This document shows positions 24,314 through 33,969 of a stretch of 64,000 bases of DNA, piece by piece. This stretch comes from Thiogranum sp. (lineage in GTDB: Bacteria > Pseudomonadota > Gammaproteobacteria > DSM-19610): NCBI GenBank assembly GCA_024636585.1, contig JAGXGS010000071.1, forward strand, positions 53,298 to 117,297, in the 5' to 3' direction. The first letter of the stretch is position 1; the number at the start of each line of letters is the position of its first letter. The position numbers were made by a program, and so were the translations under genes. The notes under the pieces were generated by a model, which was not told the origin of the DNA, made no database searches, and was given only the letters and a program-made list of their open reading frames with translations.

Positions 24314-25834
24314 GTGGCTGATTTCGACGTACCGGAACTCAAGGAATACCCCATCATTCCCAAGCTCAAGGAAGGGACGATGGCTCACTCTGCCCCGTAC
24401 ATCGCGGCAAGCAAGTTCCAGGAACCGCTCGGCTTTCCAGGCGAGCTGGTGGATAACTGGAAGGAAGTCGCCATCGACAAGATGGGCGACCTGCTGGGCA
24501 AGTACCGCTCGCTGCAGGTATTCCTGGATAGCTGCGTGCACTGCGGAGCCTGTACCGACAAGTGCCATTACTATCTCGGCACCAGCGATCCGAAGAACAT
24601 GCCGGTTGCGCGTCAGGAACTGCTGCGCAAGGTATACCGCCGCTATTTCACCTTTGCCGGCAAATACTTCCCCAAACTGGTCGGCGCGACCGATCTGACC
24701 GAGGACGTACTGGACGACTGGTACAGCTATTTCCACCAGTGTTCACAGTGCCGCCGTTGCTCGGTCTTCTGTCCCTACGGTATCGACACCGCCGAAATTT
24801 CCATGGCGGCACGCGAAATCATGGACGCAGTGGGCAAAGGGCAGAAGTACTGTAACGAGATCATCGCCAAGGTCTTTGTCATAGGCAACAATCTCGGCCT
24901 GCCGGAACCGGCTCTGGCCGATACGCTCGAAGGTCTGGAAGAAGATATCGAAGAGGATACCGGCGTCAAGGTACGCCTCCCTCTGGATGAAAAAGGCGCT
25001 GACATACTTCTGGTGACACCGTCCGCGGATTTCTTTGCCGAGCCGCATGTGGATGGCCTGATGGGCTACGCCAAAGTGTTCCACGAAGCCGGCGTCTCCT
25101 GGACTATCAGCTCCAAGGCCAGTGAAGCAGCCAACTTCGGCATGTTCATCGGCAGTTATGAAAACATGCGCAAAATCGCCCTGCGTATTCGCGAGGCCGC
25201 GCTGGAACTGGGCGTCAAGCGGATCGTGTTCGGCGAATGCGGCCACGCCTGGCGGGTGGCCTACAGTTTCCTCAACACCCTCGCCGGTCCATTCGATTTC
25301 CTGGACCCCAGGTATCCGGTGCCTCAGCACATCTGCGAGTTCACCTATGACCTGATCCAGGAAAACAAGCTGCGCTTCAACAAATCGGAAAATGATCACA
25401 TGCGCGTGACATTCCACGATTCCTGTAATGTGGCGCGGGCTTCCGGCATGGGCAAGATGGAAGGCGGACAGTTCATCATTCCGCGCGAAGTCATTAAAGC
25501 CTCGTGTAATCACTTTTTCGATATGGAACCGGACAGCATCCACGACAGCACTTTCTGCTGCGGCGGCGGCGGCGGTCTGTTGACCGACGACCTGATGGAG
25601 CTTCGTGTGAAGGGCGCACTGCCACGCATGGAAGCGCTCAAGCGGGTTGTAGAGGAAAACGGGGTAACTAATCTGGCGGCTATCTGCGCAATCTGCAAGA
25701 GCCAGTTCGCCAAGGTACTGCCCTATTACGGATTCACCATGGATCAGATTGTCAGCGTTCACCAGCTCGTCAGCAGCGCCATTGTTCTGAAAGGTTCGGA
25801 ACAGGAAGCTGAGCTGGATGGAAAGACTGAGTAA
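24314..25834 (+). CDS. dsrK: DsrK, HdrD-like iron-sulfur subunit
   Basis: 506 residues starting at a GTG preceded by GGAGG. Two [4Fe-4S] ferredoxin motifs are seen: C74-x2-C-x2-C-x3-C in DSCVHCGACTDKCH, and CSQCRRCSVFCPYG further on. Two CCG-type motifs (FGECGHAWR and FHDSCNVARAS with FCCGGGGG) build the noncubane cluster of the heterodisulfide-reductase family. DsrK is thought to reduce or oxidise the DsrC disulfide or trisulfide. The protein has no membrane segment and binds DsrM on the cytoplasmic face. Confidence 0.97.
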   Translation: MADFDVPELKEYPIIPKLKEGTMAHSAPYIAASKFQEPLGFPGELVDNWKEVAIDKMGDLLGKYRSLQVFLDSCVHCGACTDKCHYYLGTSDPKNMPVARQELLRKVYRRYFTFAGKYFPKLVGATDLTEDVLDDWYSYFHQCSQCRRCSVFCPYGIDTAEISMAAREIMDAVGKGQKYCNEIIAKVFVIGNNLGLPEPALADTLEGLEEDIEEDTGVKVRLPLDEKGADILLVTPSADFFAEPHVDGLMGYAKVFHEAGVSWTISSKASEAANFGMFIGSYENMRKIALRIREAALELGVKRIVFGECGHAWRVAYSFLNTLAGPFDFLDPRYPVPQHICEFTYDLIQENKLRFNKSENDHMRVTFHDSCNVARASGMGKMEGGQFIIPREVIKASCNHFFDMEPDSIHDSTFCCGGGGGLLTDDLMELRVKGALPRMEALKRVVEENGVTNLAAICAICKSQFAKVLPYYGFTMDQIVSVHQLVSSAIVLKGSEQEAELDGKTE

Positions 25835-25852
25835 AATTTAACGAAGCAACAT

Positions 25853-25876
25853 TGAACCGCCGGTATCCGGGGTTCA
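25853..25876 (+). other. Hairpin between dsrK and dsrL
   Basis: TGAACC / GGTTCA with an inner CCGG / CCGG pairing, in the 62-base gap, followed by TTTG only. It is another intercistronic stem without a proper T-tract, before the dsrL ribosome site. Confidence 0.55.
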
Positions 25877-25896
25877 TTTGACAGGAGAGAACAGGC

Positions 25897-27840
25897 ATGG
25901 CTACTTCTCGCGACGACAAGAACTTAACGTTTCGCAAGTTTGAAGACGGCGATCACGAATGGGACAACTGGGCGAATCAGATATTCGAAGGCGATCACTC
26001 GAACAAGTGCCCTACCTATGTACACCGTACGCCACCCTGCCAGGGCAGCTGCCCGTCCGGTGAGGATATCCGTGGCTGGCTCGACATTGTTCGTGGCATA
26101 GAACGACCGCCGGAAGGCGTGAGCATGCAGGAATATGCTTTCCGTCGCTCCACCGATGCCAATCCTTTCCCGGGCATGATGGGCCGTGTGTGCCCCGCCC
26201 CCTGTCAGGACGGCTGCAATCGTAATGATGTAGAAGATTTCGTCGGCATCAATGCCGTGGAACAGTACATCGGCGATGAAGCATTCAAGAGCGGCTTTAA
26301 ATTCGAAGCGGGCGCTGAACTGAACGGCAAGAAAGTCGCCATCGTGGGCGGTGGACCCGCCGGCATGTCGGGCGCCTATCATTTACGTCGCCGCGGCATT
26401 GCCTCGACCATCTTCGATGATCATTCCGAACTCGGCGGCATGATGCGGTACGGCATTCCCGGCTATCGTATTCCCCGCGACGAACTGGATCGCGAAATTG
26501 AACGCATCGTCGAAATGGGTGGCGTGGAAGTGCGCACCAATACACGCATTGGCCGCGAGCTGAGCGTTGAGCAGCTGGAAAAAGATTACGATGCAGTGCT
26601 CTGGACCCTGGGTTGCTGGGTAGGACGTGACCTGCCGCTGGAAGGTTGGGATGAAACGCCCAACTGTATTTCGGCCGTCAAGTTCCTTGAACAGTTCAAT
26701 AAAGGTGAAATGAAGTACACGGCCAACAAGATCGTCTGCGTTGGCGGTGGTGACACGTCCATTGACGTGGTGTCTGTTTCCCGCCGTATCGGTACCTTGA
26801 AAGATTACAAGGAAAACCCCGAAGACGTCATCAATGGCAAGATCAGCCATGGCGATATCGACCTGGCTGCCAAGGTACCTTGCGCCAGCGTAACGCTGAC
26901 CGCGTTGTTCGCGCGCGATCAGATGACTGCCGCGGAACATGAAGTCAACGATGCGCTGAAGGAAGGCGTGAACATCATCAATGAAGTCATGCCGGTTGAG
27001 ATCATTCGCAATGAAGCGGGTCGCGCCACTGCGCTGAAAGTGGTGGAGTCGCACTGGGTGAACAATGCGCCGGTCGCAGTCGAAGGCGGCAAGGAATACG
27101 TCATCGAAGCCGATCTGATTGTCTCGGCAATCGGCCAGGGTGGCGACATGGCGGGCGTCGAGGATTACGCCAATGAGCGTAATCTCATGGACTCCGACAA
27201 GTTCTACCAGGTTCCGGGAAAGCCGGGCCATTTCGTCGCCGGCGATATCGTGCGTCCGCACCTGCTGACCACCGCAATCGGTCAGGCATCGATTGCAGCC
27301 GAATCGATCGATCGCTACCTGCGCAATCAGGAACAGATGAATCGTCCTAAAGTCGACAAGCACCACTTCTCGCTGCTCGGCAAGATGAAGGAAGCCGGTC
27401 TCGAACCGGAACCCTATTCAGCCGGCGAAGTACGTGGCACCGATGATATGGGTTTCGCGATCCACAACTATGAAGATCGCTCGAAGAACGAAGTTATTTC
27501 CTCCGACAAGCTGTTCCTGGGGCATTTCAAATTCACCCCGCGGATTCTTCGCGAAGAAGATGTACCTGACGCTGATCATGTGCTGAATCACTTTGCGGAA
27601 CGCACCATCGGCTACACTGATGCAATGGCGATCGACGAAGCCAAACGCTGCATGAGTTGCGGCATGTGCTTCGAATGCGACAACTGCGTCATTTACTGTC
27701 CCATGGATGCCGTGTTCCGAGTCAAGAAGGATCAGCAGACCACCGGGCGTTACGTGGACACCGATTACAACAAGTGTATAGGCTGCCATATCTGCTCCGA
27801 TGTTTGCCCGACTGGCTACATCGACATGGCGCTGGGTTGA
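25897..27840 (+). CDS. dsrL: DsrL, NAD(P)H:acceptor oxidoreductase of the oxidative Dsr pathway
   Basis: 647 residues, related to the small subunit of glutamate synthase. Cysteine-rich N-terminal motifs are PPCQGSCPSGEDIRGWL and RVCPAPCQDGCNRND. The FAD site is VAIVGGGPAGMSGAYHL, the NAD(P) site CVGGGDTSIDVV. The C-terminus carries two ferredoxin clusters, CMSCGMCFECDNCVIYCP and CIGCHICSDVCPTGYI. DsrL takes electrons from the DsrAB/DsrC reaction to NAD(P)+. It is needed for sulfur oxidation in A. vinosum. AGGAG precedes the ATG. Confidence 0.97.
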   Translation: MATSRDDKNLTFRKFEDGDHEWDNWANQIFEGDHSNKCPTYVHRTPPCQGSCPSGEDIRGWLDIVRGIERPPEGVSMQEYAFRRSTDANPFPGMMGRVCPAPCQDGCNRNDVEDFVGINAVEQYIGDEAFKSGFKFEAGAELNGKKVAIVGGGPAGMSGAYHLRRRGIASTIFDDHSELGGMMRYGIPGYRIPRDELDREIERIVEMGGVEVRTNTRIGRELSVEQLEKDYDAVLWTLGCWVGRDLPLEGWDETPNCISAVKFLEQFNKGEMKYTANKIVCVGGGDTSIDVVSVSRRIGTLKDYKENPEDVINGKISHGDIDLAAKVPCASVTLTALFARDQMTAAEHEVNDALKEGVNIINEVMPVEIIRNEAGRATALKVVESHWVNNAPVAVEGGKEYVIEADLIVSAIGQGGDMAGVEDYANERNLMDSDKFYQVPGKPGHFVAGDIVRPHLLTTAIGQASIAAESIDRYLRNQEQMNRPKVDKHHFSLLGKMKEAGLEPEPYSAGEVRGTDDMGFAIHNYEDRSKNEVISSDKLFLGHFKFTPRILREEDVPDADHVLNHFAERTIGYTDAMAIDEAKRCMSCGMCFECDNCVIYCPMDAVFRVKKDQQTTGRYVDTDYNKCIGCHICSDVCPTGYIDMALG

Positions 27841-27857
27841 GGCGGAGTCGGTCCGAC

Positions 27858-28364
27858 ATGAGGCATCCAACAGTAATGCGCACTGTATTACGCACCCTTC
27901 TCGCCATGCTGCTGGCGCTGCCTCTGGCAGCGTTCGGCGGCGAGGCGCTGCCGTTCTCGGAACTCAGTATGTCGGAGCCGCAACGGCAATTCAGCGAAAC
28001 GCAGGAATGCGTTCAACCTGAAGAAGAGATGCGCAGAAATCACATGGAGTACATACTTCATCAGCGTGATGAAACGGTGCACAAGGGTATCCGCACCCGC
28101 GTTTACGCGCTTGAAGAATGCATCAACTGTCATGCTACCCGCGTCGAGGAAACAGGCGAATATGTTCGTGCTGATGACCCGCGTCATTTCTGCGCCGCTT
28201 GCCACACCTATGCGTCAGTGAAGATTGACTGCTTCCAATGTCATGCTGACGTTCCGGTGCGTGAATCAACGCTGAACACGGGTAACAACAGCGTGCCGAA
28301 GGACGAGATACATGGTCTGGCCGCGGAACTGCAGCAGATGCTTGCTGCAGAGGGAAAACCTTGA
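27858..28364 (+). CDS. dsrJ: DsrJ, periplasmic triheme cytochrome c
   Basis: 168 residues from the ATG at 27858, with GGCGGAG upstream. An N-terminal signal or anchor (LRTLLAMLLALPLAAFGG) is followed by three heme c motifs: CINCH (88-92), CAACH (112-116) and CFQCH (125-129). Cys51 in QECVQP matches the cysteine proposed as an unusual heme ligand in DsrJ. The protein sits on the periplasmic side of DsrMKJOP. Its stop codon overlaps the dsrO start (TGATG). Confidence 0.96.
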   Translation: MRHPTVMRTVLRTLLAMLLALPLAAFGGEALPFSELSMSEPQRQFSETQECVQPEEEMRRNHMEYILHQRDETVHKGIRTRVYALEECINCHATRVEETGEYVRADDPRHFCAACHTYASVKIDCFQCHADVPVRESTLNTGNNSVPKDEIHGLAAELQQMLAAEGKP

Positions 28365-29131
28365 TGAGCAATGACGTGAGTAACCAGATGAACACATCCC
28401 GGCGCAATTTTCTGACCAAAGCCGGCACCACAGCGGGCGCCGCTGTTGTCGCACCGGGCGTTTTTCTGACGACCCCGGCAGCCGCCAAACCTGCGGACGA
28501 GCCGGTCGACATAGAACGCCGCTGGGGTATTTTGATCGATACCGCGAAATGCGACGACTGCTCCGACTGTGTCACCGCCTGCAAAATCGAGAATGGCTGG
28601 GGCAGCGCTAATCCTGTCGAGGAGGAATCGTCGCCGGAACAGCAAGCTCAGTGGATCCGCAAGGTCGGCTTGAAAAACAAGTCGACCGGTCACGTGCTGA
28701 GTCTGCCGCTGATGTGCCAGCACTGCGAGACGGCCCCCTGCGTCGACGTCTGCCCTACCGGCGCCTCTTTCAAGCGTGCCGATGGCATCGTCCTGGTCGA
28801 CAAGCATATCTGCATCGGTTGCCGGTATTGCATGATGGCCTGTCCCTATAAGGCACGCAGCTTCATCCATGAAACCATCACGGATCAGAAGCCATGGGCG
28901 CCGCGTGGCAAGGGTACGGTTGAATCCTGCACGATGTGCGTACACCGCGTCGATGAAGGTAAAATTCCGGCCTGTGTCGAAGCCTGCAAAGCGGACAATC
29001 ATAACGCGATGTTTTTCGGCGACCTGAATGACGAGAACAGTGTGATTTCACAGGAACTGGAAAAGCACGGCGGCGAACAAGTTCGTGCCGATCTGGAACT
29101 GAACACCGGCGTCCGCTACCGCGGTATCTGA
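28364..29131 (+). CDS. dsrO: DsrO, periplasmic iron-sulfur protein (Tat-exported)
   Basis: 255 residues from the ATG at 28364 overlapping the dsrJ stop. The twin-arginine signal TSRRNFLTKAG (residues 11-21) is followed by a hydrophobic stretch. Four ferredoxin-type cysteine sets are visible: CDDCSDCVTACK, CQHCETAPCVDVCP, CIGCRYCMMACP and CTMCVHRVDEGKIPACVEAC. This is the NrfC-like electron-transfer subunit of DsrMKJOP. GAGGG lies upstream of the start. Confidence 0.97.
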   Translation: MSNDVSNQMNTSRRNFLTKAGTTAGAAVVAPGVFLTTPAAAKPADEPVDIERRWGILIDTAKCDDCSDCVTACKIENGWGSANPVEEESSPEQQAQWIRKVGLKNKSTGHVLSLPLMCQHCETAPCVDVCPTGASFKRADGIVLVDKHICIGCRYCMMACPYKARSFIHETITDQKPWAPRGKGTVESCTMCVHRVDEGKIPACVEACKADNHNAMFFGDLNDENSVISQELEKHGGEQVRADLELNTGVRYRGI

Positions 29132-29159
29132 AACAACCAAGAAAACTGGCGACTGACCA

Positions 29160-30377
29160 ATGAAACTAGCGCTTCACTATCGTGAAATTGAAGGCAAAAG
29201 CACCGGCTTCTGGGTATTGCTCGGCGGACTCGGACTGTTGATCGGCCTGGCAATGGGTTCCGTGCTGCATATGGAACACGCGGGGCACCATGTCACCGGC
29301 ATGAATAACCAGATCGTATGGGGTCTGCCACACGTTTTCGCCATTTTTCTGATCGTCGCCGCATCCGGTGCATTGAACGTCGCGTCGATCGGGACAGTGT
29401 TCGGCAAATCGCTGTATAAGCCGCTCGCTCGCCTGTCGGGCCTTCTCGCCATCGCACTGCTGCTTGGCGGTTTGATCGTGCTGGTACTCGACCTGGGTCA
29501 TCCGGATCGGCTGATCATCGCCATGACCTACTACAACTTCAAGTCTATCTTTGCCTGGAACATCATCCTGTATAACGGCTTTCTGGCTCTCACCATCGTG
29601 TACATCTGGTTCATGATGGAGCGCAAGATGAACCGTTATTACCGGACCGCCGGGTTTTTCGCCTTTATATGGCGACTGGTACTGACCACCGGTACCGGCT
29701 CTATTTTCGGCTTTCTGGTTGCCCGTGAGACCTATGACGCGGCACTGCTGGCGCCAATGTTCGTCATCATGTCGTTCTCCTTTGGACTGGCAGCATTCAT
29801 TCTGGTGCTTATGGCCGCCTACAACTGGACCCAGCGTCCGTTGGGTGACCTGATACTGTTCCGCCTCAAGAACCTGCTGGGCGTATTTGTCGCTTCGGTA
29901 CTGTACTTCGTGGTCGTCTATCACTTGACTAATCTGTACGCCACCGAACACCACGATGTGGAACGCTTCATTCTGCTGGAAGGTGGTATTTTCACCGGGC
30001 TGTTCTGGATCGTTCAGATCGGGCTTGGATCGCTGCTGCCACTGGCGATGCTCTACCACCCCACGATCGGCAAGTCGCGCCCTGCCATAGCGACCGCTGC
30101 TGCGCTGGTGATCATAGGCGGCTTTGCTCAACTGTATGTGCTTCTCATCGGTGGTCAGGCGTATCCGCTGGAAATGTTCCCGGGCTATGAAGTCAGCAGC
30201 AGCTTTTTCGACGGTGTAATCGGCAGTTACAGTCCCAGCATATGGGAAATAGCGCTGGGTGTCGGTGGTGTCGCGATTTCACTGCTGATCGTTATCATCG
30301 CGATACGGGTGTTGCGGTTCCTGCCGGAGACGCTCGAAGATGAAGTCGTCGATCCGCACGCTGCAAAAGCCAGTTAG
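29160..30377 (+). CDS. dsrP: DsrP, NrfD-like integral membrane subunit
   Basis: 405 residues with about ten hydrophobic segments, typical of the NrfD/PsrC family that exchanges electrons with quinones. The first span is GFWVLLGGLGLLIGLAMGSV. Charged residues inside the membrane region (for example LDLGHPDRLI) fit the family. It completes the DsrMKJOP complex. A T-tract terminator follows at 30404, so dsrP is probably the end of the main transcript. Confidence 0.96.
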   Translation: MKLALHYREIEGKSTGFWVLLGGLGLLIGLAMGSVLHMEHAGHHVTGMNNQIVWGLPHVFAIFLIVAASGALNVASIGTVFGKSLYKPLARLSGLLAIALLLGGLIVLVLDLGHPDRLIIAMTYYNFKSIFAWNIILYNGFLALTIVYIWFMMERKMNRYYRTAGFFAFIWRLVLTTGTGSIFGFLVARETYDAALLAPMFVIMSFSFGLAAFILVLMAAYNWTQRPLGDLILFRLKNLLGVFVASVLYFVVVYHLTNLYATEHHDVERFILLEGGIFTGLFWIVQIGLGSLLPLAMLYHPTIGKSRPAIATAAALVIIGGFAQLYVLLIGGQAYPLEMFPGYEVSSSFFDGVIGSYSPSIWEIALGVGGVAISLLIVIIAIRVLRFLPETLEDEVVDPHAAKAS

Positions 30378-30403
30378 AAACAGGCGCTCGGCGAGCGCGA
30401 CAC

Positions 30404-30438
30404 AGGCCGGCGGTCATCCACTGCCGGCCTTTTTATTT
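30404..30438 (+). terminator. Intrinsic terminator between dsrP and dsrN
   Basis: AGGCCGGC (30404-30411) pairs with GCCGGCCT (30423-30430), followed by TTTTATTT. dsrN and dsrR may be reached by partial read-through or by their own promoter. Confidence 0.8.
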
Positions 30439-30469
30439 CAGTAAACCGAGGCTCGCATAAAGGCCGTTC

Positions 30470-31897
30470 ATGTCCCAGGTCTTCATATCCGCCGCACACA
30501 AATCATCCGGTAAAACCACCGTTAGCATCGGACTCTGTGCTGCGCTGCGTGCACGCGGCCTGAAGGTACAACCGTTCAAAAAAGGCCCCGATTACATCGA
30601 TCCCATGTGGCTTGGACGCGCATCATCCCGGAACTGTCACAATCTCGATTTCTACACCATGCCATGCGACGAGATCGTCGATACGGTCGGCTATTATGGC
30701 CAGAACAGCGATATCAGCGTCATAGAAGGCAACAAGGGCCTCTATGACGGGCTGGATCTGGACGGCAGCAACAGCAATGCGGCACTGGCGAAACTGCTTG
30801 ATGCCCCGGTGGTGCTGGTGCTCGACGCACGCGGTATGACGCGCGGCATTGCACCATTGATCCTCGGTTATCAGCAGTTCGATCCTGAAGTGCGAATCGG
30901 CGGCGTAATCCTCAACCAGCTTGGGGGCAGTCGACATGAATCCAAGCTGCGCGCAGTGATTGAACACTACACCGACGTCAAAGTACTGGGCGCCGTCGCG
31001 CGGCACCATGACATGGAAATACTGGAGCGCCACCTGGGTCTGATTCCCAGCAATGAACAGGACAATGCGGATCGCCATATCGCCCACATCGGGGACAGCA
31101 TCGCGCAGCAGGTGGACCTGGACGCGCTGCTGGCACTCGCTGGAACGGCTCCGAATCCCCCTGCGCCCGTCGAGTCTCCGTTTTCGATCGCGCCGGTTGG
31201 CAAGGGTCTGCGGATCGGAATCGCGCGCGATGAGGCATTCGGATTTTACTATCCCGGCGATCTCGAAGCCATGCAGCACGCGGGCGCTGAGCTGGTATCG
31301 ATCAACACTCTGCGCGATGAGACGTTGCCGGACATCGACGGTCTGTTCATCGGTGGCGGCTTTCCGGAAAGCTGCATGCAACAACTGCAGGCGAATCGCC
31401 AGCTGCGGAAACAGATCCGTGACGCCATTGAAAATGGTCTGCCGACCTATGCTGAATGTGGTGGTCTGATGTATCTGGCGCGCAGCCTCAACTGGCGAGA
31501 CAAGACCTGCGAAATGGTTGGCATCATTCCGGGTGATGTGAGCATGCACGAGCGGCCGCAGGGTCGCGGTTATGTGCGACTGGGAGAGACCGACGCCCTG
31601 CCCTGGCCGGCTATCCAGCCGCAGCGGGAAATTGCCGCACATGAATTTCATTACTCGCGCCTCGATAACCTGGAACCGGACGCTTCCTTTGCCTTCGATG
31701 TTATTCGCGGCGCCGGCATCGATGGACAGCACGACGGCTATACTTATAAAAACCTGCTGGCTTGCTATACGCACCAGCGCAGCACGCGCAATAATCGCTG
31801 GACCGAACGTTTTTTACGCTTCGTCGTCGATCAACAGACGCAGCGTCACACCGGTACGCAACCCCTATTGAATGAACGAAAAGGTGAAAGCACATGA
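30470..31897 (+). CDS. dsrN: DsrN, siroheme amidase (cobyrinate a,c-diamide synthase homologue)
   Basis: 475 residues of the CobB/CbiA family. The ATP-binding domain starts with HKSSGKTTVSIGLCAAL (about 10-26) and FKKGPDYIDP. The C-terminal type 1 glutamine amidotransferase domain has the nucleophile Cys in GLPTYAECGGLMYLA and a histidine in HEFHYSRL. In the dsr context it is thought to amidate siroheme to the siroamide used in DsrAB. It lies 92 bases after dsrP behind a terminator and overlaps dsrR by four bases (ATGA). Confidence 0.95.
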   Translation: MSQVFISAAHKSSGKTTVSIGLCAALRARGLKVQPFKKGPDYIDPMWLGRASSRNCHNLDFYTMPCDEIVDTVGYYGQNSDISVIEGNKGLYDGLDLDGSNSNAALAKLLDAPVVLVLDARGMTRGIAPLILGYQQFDPEVRIGGVILNQLGGSRHESKLRAVIEHYTDVKVLGAVARHHDMEILERHLGLIPSNEQDNADRHIAHIGDSIAQQVDLDALLALAGTAPNPPAPVESPFSIAPVGKGLRIGIARDEAFGFYYPGDLEAMQHAGAELVSINTLRDETLPDIDGLFIGGGFPESCMQQLQANRQLRKQIRDAIENGLPTYAECGGLMYLARSLNWRDKTCEMVGIIPGDVSMHERPQGRGYVRLGETDALPWPAIQPQREIAAHEFHYSRLDNLEPDASFAFDVIRGAGIDGQHDGYTYKNLLACYTHQRSTRNNRWTERFLRFVVDQQTQRHTGTQPLLNERKGEST

Positions 31898-32208
31898 TTA
31901 CTCTGACACCGGAAGCCGCCCAACTGATCCGCGAATCAGCCAAACAGACCAGCATGCAGGGCATGCCCCTGCGGGTGGCGGTCACCCTCACACCCACTGG
32001 CGAGTTCCACTATGCGCTCGGCTTCGATGATACCAATCGCGAAGGCGATAACCTCTTCACGACCGAGGGCATCGACGTCGTCGTGGCGCCACAAAGTATG
32101 GAGCAGCTGAATGGCACCGTGATCGACTACGTCGATATCGAAGGCAAGAAAGAAGTCATTTTCATCAACCCCAACGATCCGGCACAGAAAGACAATACAC
32201 CCGGTTAA
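31894..32208 (+). CDS. dsrR: DsrR, A-type scaffold-like protein without cysteines
   Basis: 104 residues resembling IscA/ErpA iron-sulfur carriers (MITLTPEAAQLIRESAKQTS, then MPLRVAVTLTPTGEFHYALG). The three cysteines that bind clusters in A-type carriers are absent; the protein has no cysteine. This is the known character of DsrR, which was linked to post-transcriptional control of dsr expression in A. vinosum. It overlaps dsrN by four bases and is the last dsr gene here. Confidence 0.92.
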   Translation: MITLTPEAAQLIRESAKQTSMQGMPLRVAVTLTPTGEFHYALGFDDTNREGDNLFTTEGIDVVVAPQSMEQLNGTVIDYVDIEGKKEVIFINPNDPAQKDNTPG

Positions 32209-32241
32209 ACAGGGGAATAGGCCGCATCGACTGTCAAAAAG

Positions 32242-32270
32242 CTGATGGGCTCATCATTCGGCGCTATAAT
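32242..32270 (+). promoter_or_regulatory. Candidate promoter of the two-component/rhodanese genes
   Basis: A perfect TATAAT at 32265-32270 with a weak CTGATG (32242-32247) 17 bases upstream. The predicted transcript start, around 32277, precedes the ATG at 32302. It also falls inside the longer version of the kinase reading frame, which argues for the shorter start. Confidence 0.4.
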
Positions 32271-32301
32271 GCCCGCAGTCATCGGGGCAGCACGAGAAAT
32301 C

Positions 32302-33969
32302 ATGGGTTCGGAATCGCGCAGCAAAAACGGTTACAGTTACGACACATCTCATCGGGATAATCGACCACGCTGGTTGCGCCTGCTTGACTGGCCCACCACC
32401 CGTCAATTTCTGGGTGCGCTGTCGGCACTGGGCATAGTCCTGCTGGTGTTGGGGGGCCTGAATATCTGGTTCCTGCTCAATTCCGTGTTCAGTAACTGGC
32501 TGCACCTGGCCAACAGCGTATTGTTGCTGGGTGGCATACTGCTATTGTCAGTGGCTTTCCATCTGGCGCGCCGCGACCTGCTTGCGCCGCTCACAGAATT
32601 GCGCGACTGGGTAAACCAGATGCGTGACGGGCGATTGAATGCCCGTCTTCCCGAGTCCGCCCAACCTGATTTCAGCACCCTCTATCGGGATATCAATGCA
32701 CTCGCCGAGCGCCTCGAGACGCTGTCGACGGATCTGCAGACCGAGGTCGAACAGCAGACCCACCGTATCCAGCAGAAAACCCATTCACTGGAAATCCTCT
32801 ATGACGTCGCAGCCAATATCAATGCCGCAAGTGATCTCGAGGACCTGCTGACCCGATTCCTGCACACTCTCAAGGAAGTCGTCGATGCGCGCGCCGGCAT
32901 GGTGCGCATGCTGACCCCGGAAGGTTACATGCGCCTGATCGCCAGCAGCGGTCTCGATCCGGAAGTCGTGGAACAGGAAAGACTGGTCGACGTGGACCGT
33001 TGCCTGTGCGGCAAGGCAGCACAGAGCGGCGACGTCTATGCACTCAACGATCTGGAAGGTTGCGGCCAGTTTGCCGGGCGACCGTTTTTCGAAACCAGTA
33101 AAGTTGAAATGATCGCGGTTCCGCTGCGCTATCGCGGCAAGATCCTCGGTGTCTACAATCTGTTTACCGAGCAATGCGGCCTGGTAGAACGGGAAGACAT
33201 GAAGAACCTGCTCACCAGTATCGGACATCATCTGGGCATGGCGATCGAAAAATCACGTCTCGATGAAGAAGCCAACCTGCTTTCCATCATGGAAGAACGC
33301 ACCCGTCTGGCCAACGAGTTGCATGACTCCCTGGCCCAGAGCCTCGCGAGTCTCAAGTTCCAGGTTCGCGTGCTGGACGAGACGCTGCACAGTGGTGAGG
33401 AGCCGGCGTTGTGGCGGGAACTCGAACGCATCGAAAACAGTCTTGATGAAGCCTACACCGAACTGCGCGAGTTGATCGCGCATTTCCGTGCACCGGTCGA
33501 CAAGCGCGGTCTGATCCCCGCTGTCGAACAGGCTGTGGAACGGTTCCGGCGCAATTCGCAGATCAGCACTTTTCTGCAACTTGAATGGAACAAGGAAAAG
33601 CTCCCGGCCGAAGTGGAAATACAGGTGCTGCGCATTATTCAGGAAGCGCTGGCGAATATCCTCAAGCACAGCGAAGCAACTAACGTAAGGGTACTGATGC
33701 GCGCCAGCTCCAACGGCGAACACATGGTACTGGTAGAAGACGATGGCGTCGGTATCCAGGAACGGGAAACAGAAGCGGGGCCGGGTGAGCACCTCGGCCT
33801 CAAGATTCTCCACGAGCGGGCCGGCCGCATCGGCGGAAAAATAAAGATCGAGAGTGAACCCGGAGAAGGTACGCGCGTGACCCTGCGTTTCCCACGACCA
33901 CAGCTGGAGCCTGCAAAAGAACGCACCATTGCCGTGGAATTCCCGCTCCATACAGCGAATCTGCCATGA
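32302..33969 (+). CDS. NarX-type sensor histidine kinase with GAF domain
   Basis: 555 residues from the ATG at 32302; an in-frame ATG at 32245 would place a TATAAT promoter inside the gene. Two membrane segments (about 33-56 and 67-87) are separated by only about ten residues, so the periplasmic nitrate-sensing domain of NarX is missing. A HAMP-like linker, a GAF domain (with DRCLCGKAAQSGDVYALND and a second Cys in EGCGQF), then the HisKA_3 box RLANELHDSLAQSLASL and an HATPase domain (LRIIQEALANILKHSEA, GVGIQ) follow. The signal is probably cytoplasmic, perhaps through the GAF cysteines. It overlaps the regulator gene by four bases. Confidence 0.93.
   Translation: MGSESRSKNGYSYDTSHRDNRPRWLRLLDWPTTRQFLGALSALGIVLLVLGGLNIWFLLNSVFSNWLHLANSVLLLGGILLLSVAFHLARRDLLAPLTELRDWVNQMRDGRLNARLPESAQPDFSTLYRDINALAERLETLSTDLQTEVEQQTHRIQQKTHSLEILYDVAANINAASDLEDLLTRFLHTLKEVVDARAGMVRMLTPEGYMRLIASSGLDPEVVEQERLVDVDRCLCGKAAQSGDVYALNDLEGCGQFAGRPFFETSKVEMIAVPLRYRGKILGVYNLFTEQCGLVEREDMKNLLTSIGHHLGMAIEKSRLDEEANLLSIMEERTRLANELHDSLAQSLASLKFQVRVLDETLHSGEEPALWRELERIENSLDEAYTELRELIAHFRAPVDKRGLIPAVEQAVERFRRNSQISTFLQLEWNKEKLPAEVEIQVLRIIQEALANILKHSEATNVRVLMRASSNGEHMVLVEDDGVGIQERETEAGPGEHLGLKILHERAGRIGGKIKIESEPGEGTRVTLRFPRPQLEPAKERTIAVEFPLHTANLP

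Noticed and set aside
24743..25762. Long minus-strand frame opposite dsrK
   Set aside because: It mirrors the codon structure of dsrK on the other strand; no start site or domain is visible. Similar shadows oppose dsrL (26383-27366), dsrP (29166-30131) and dsrN (30623-31774).
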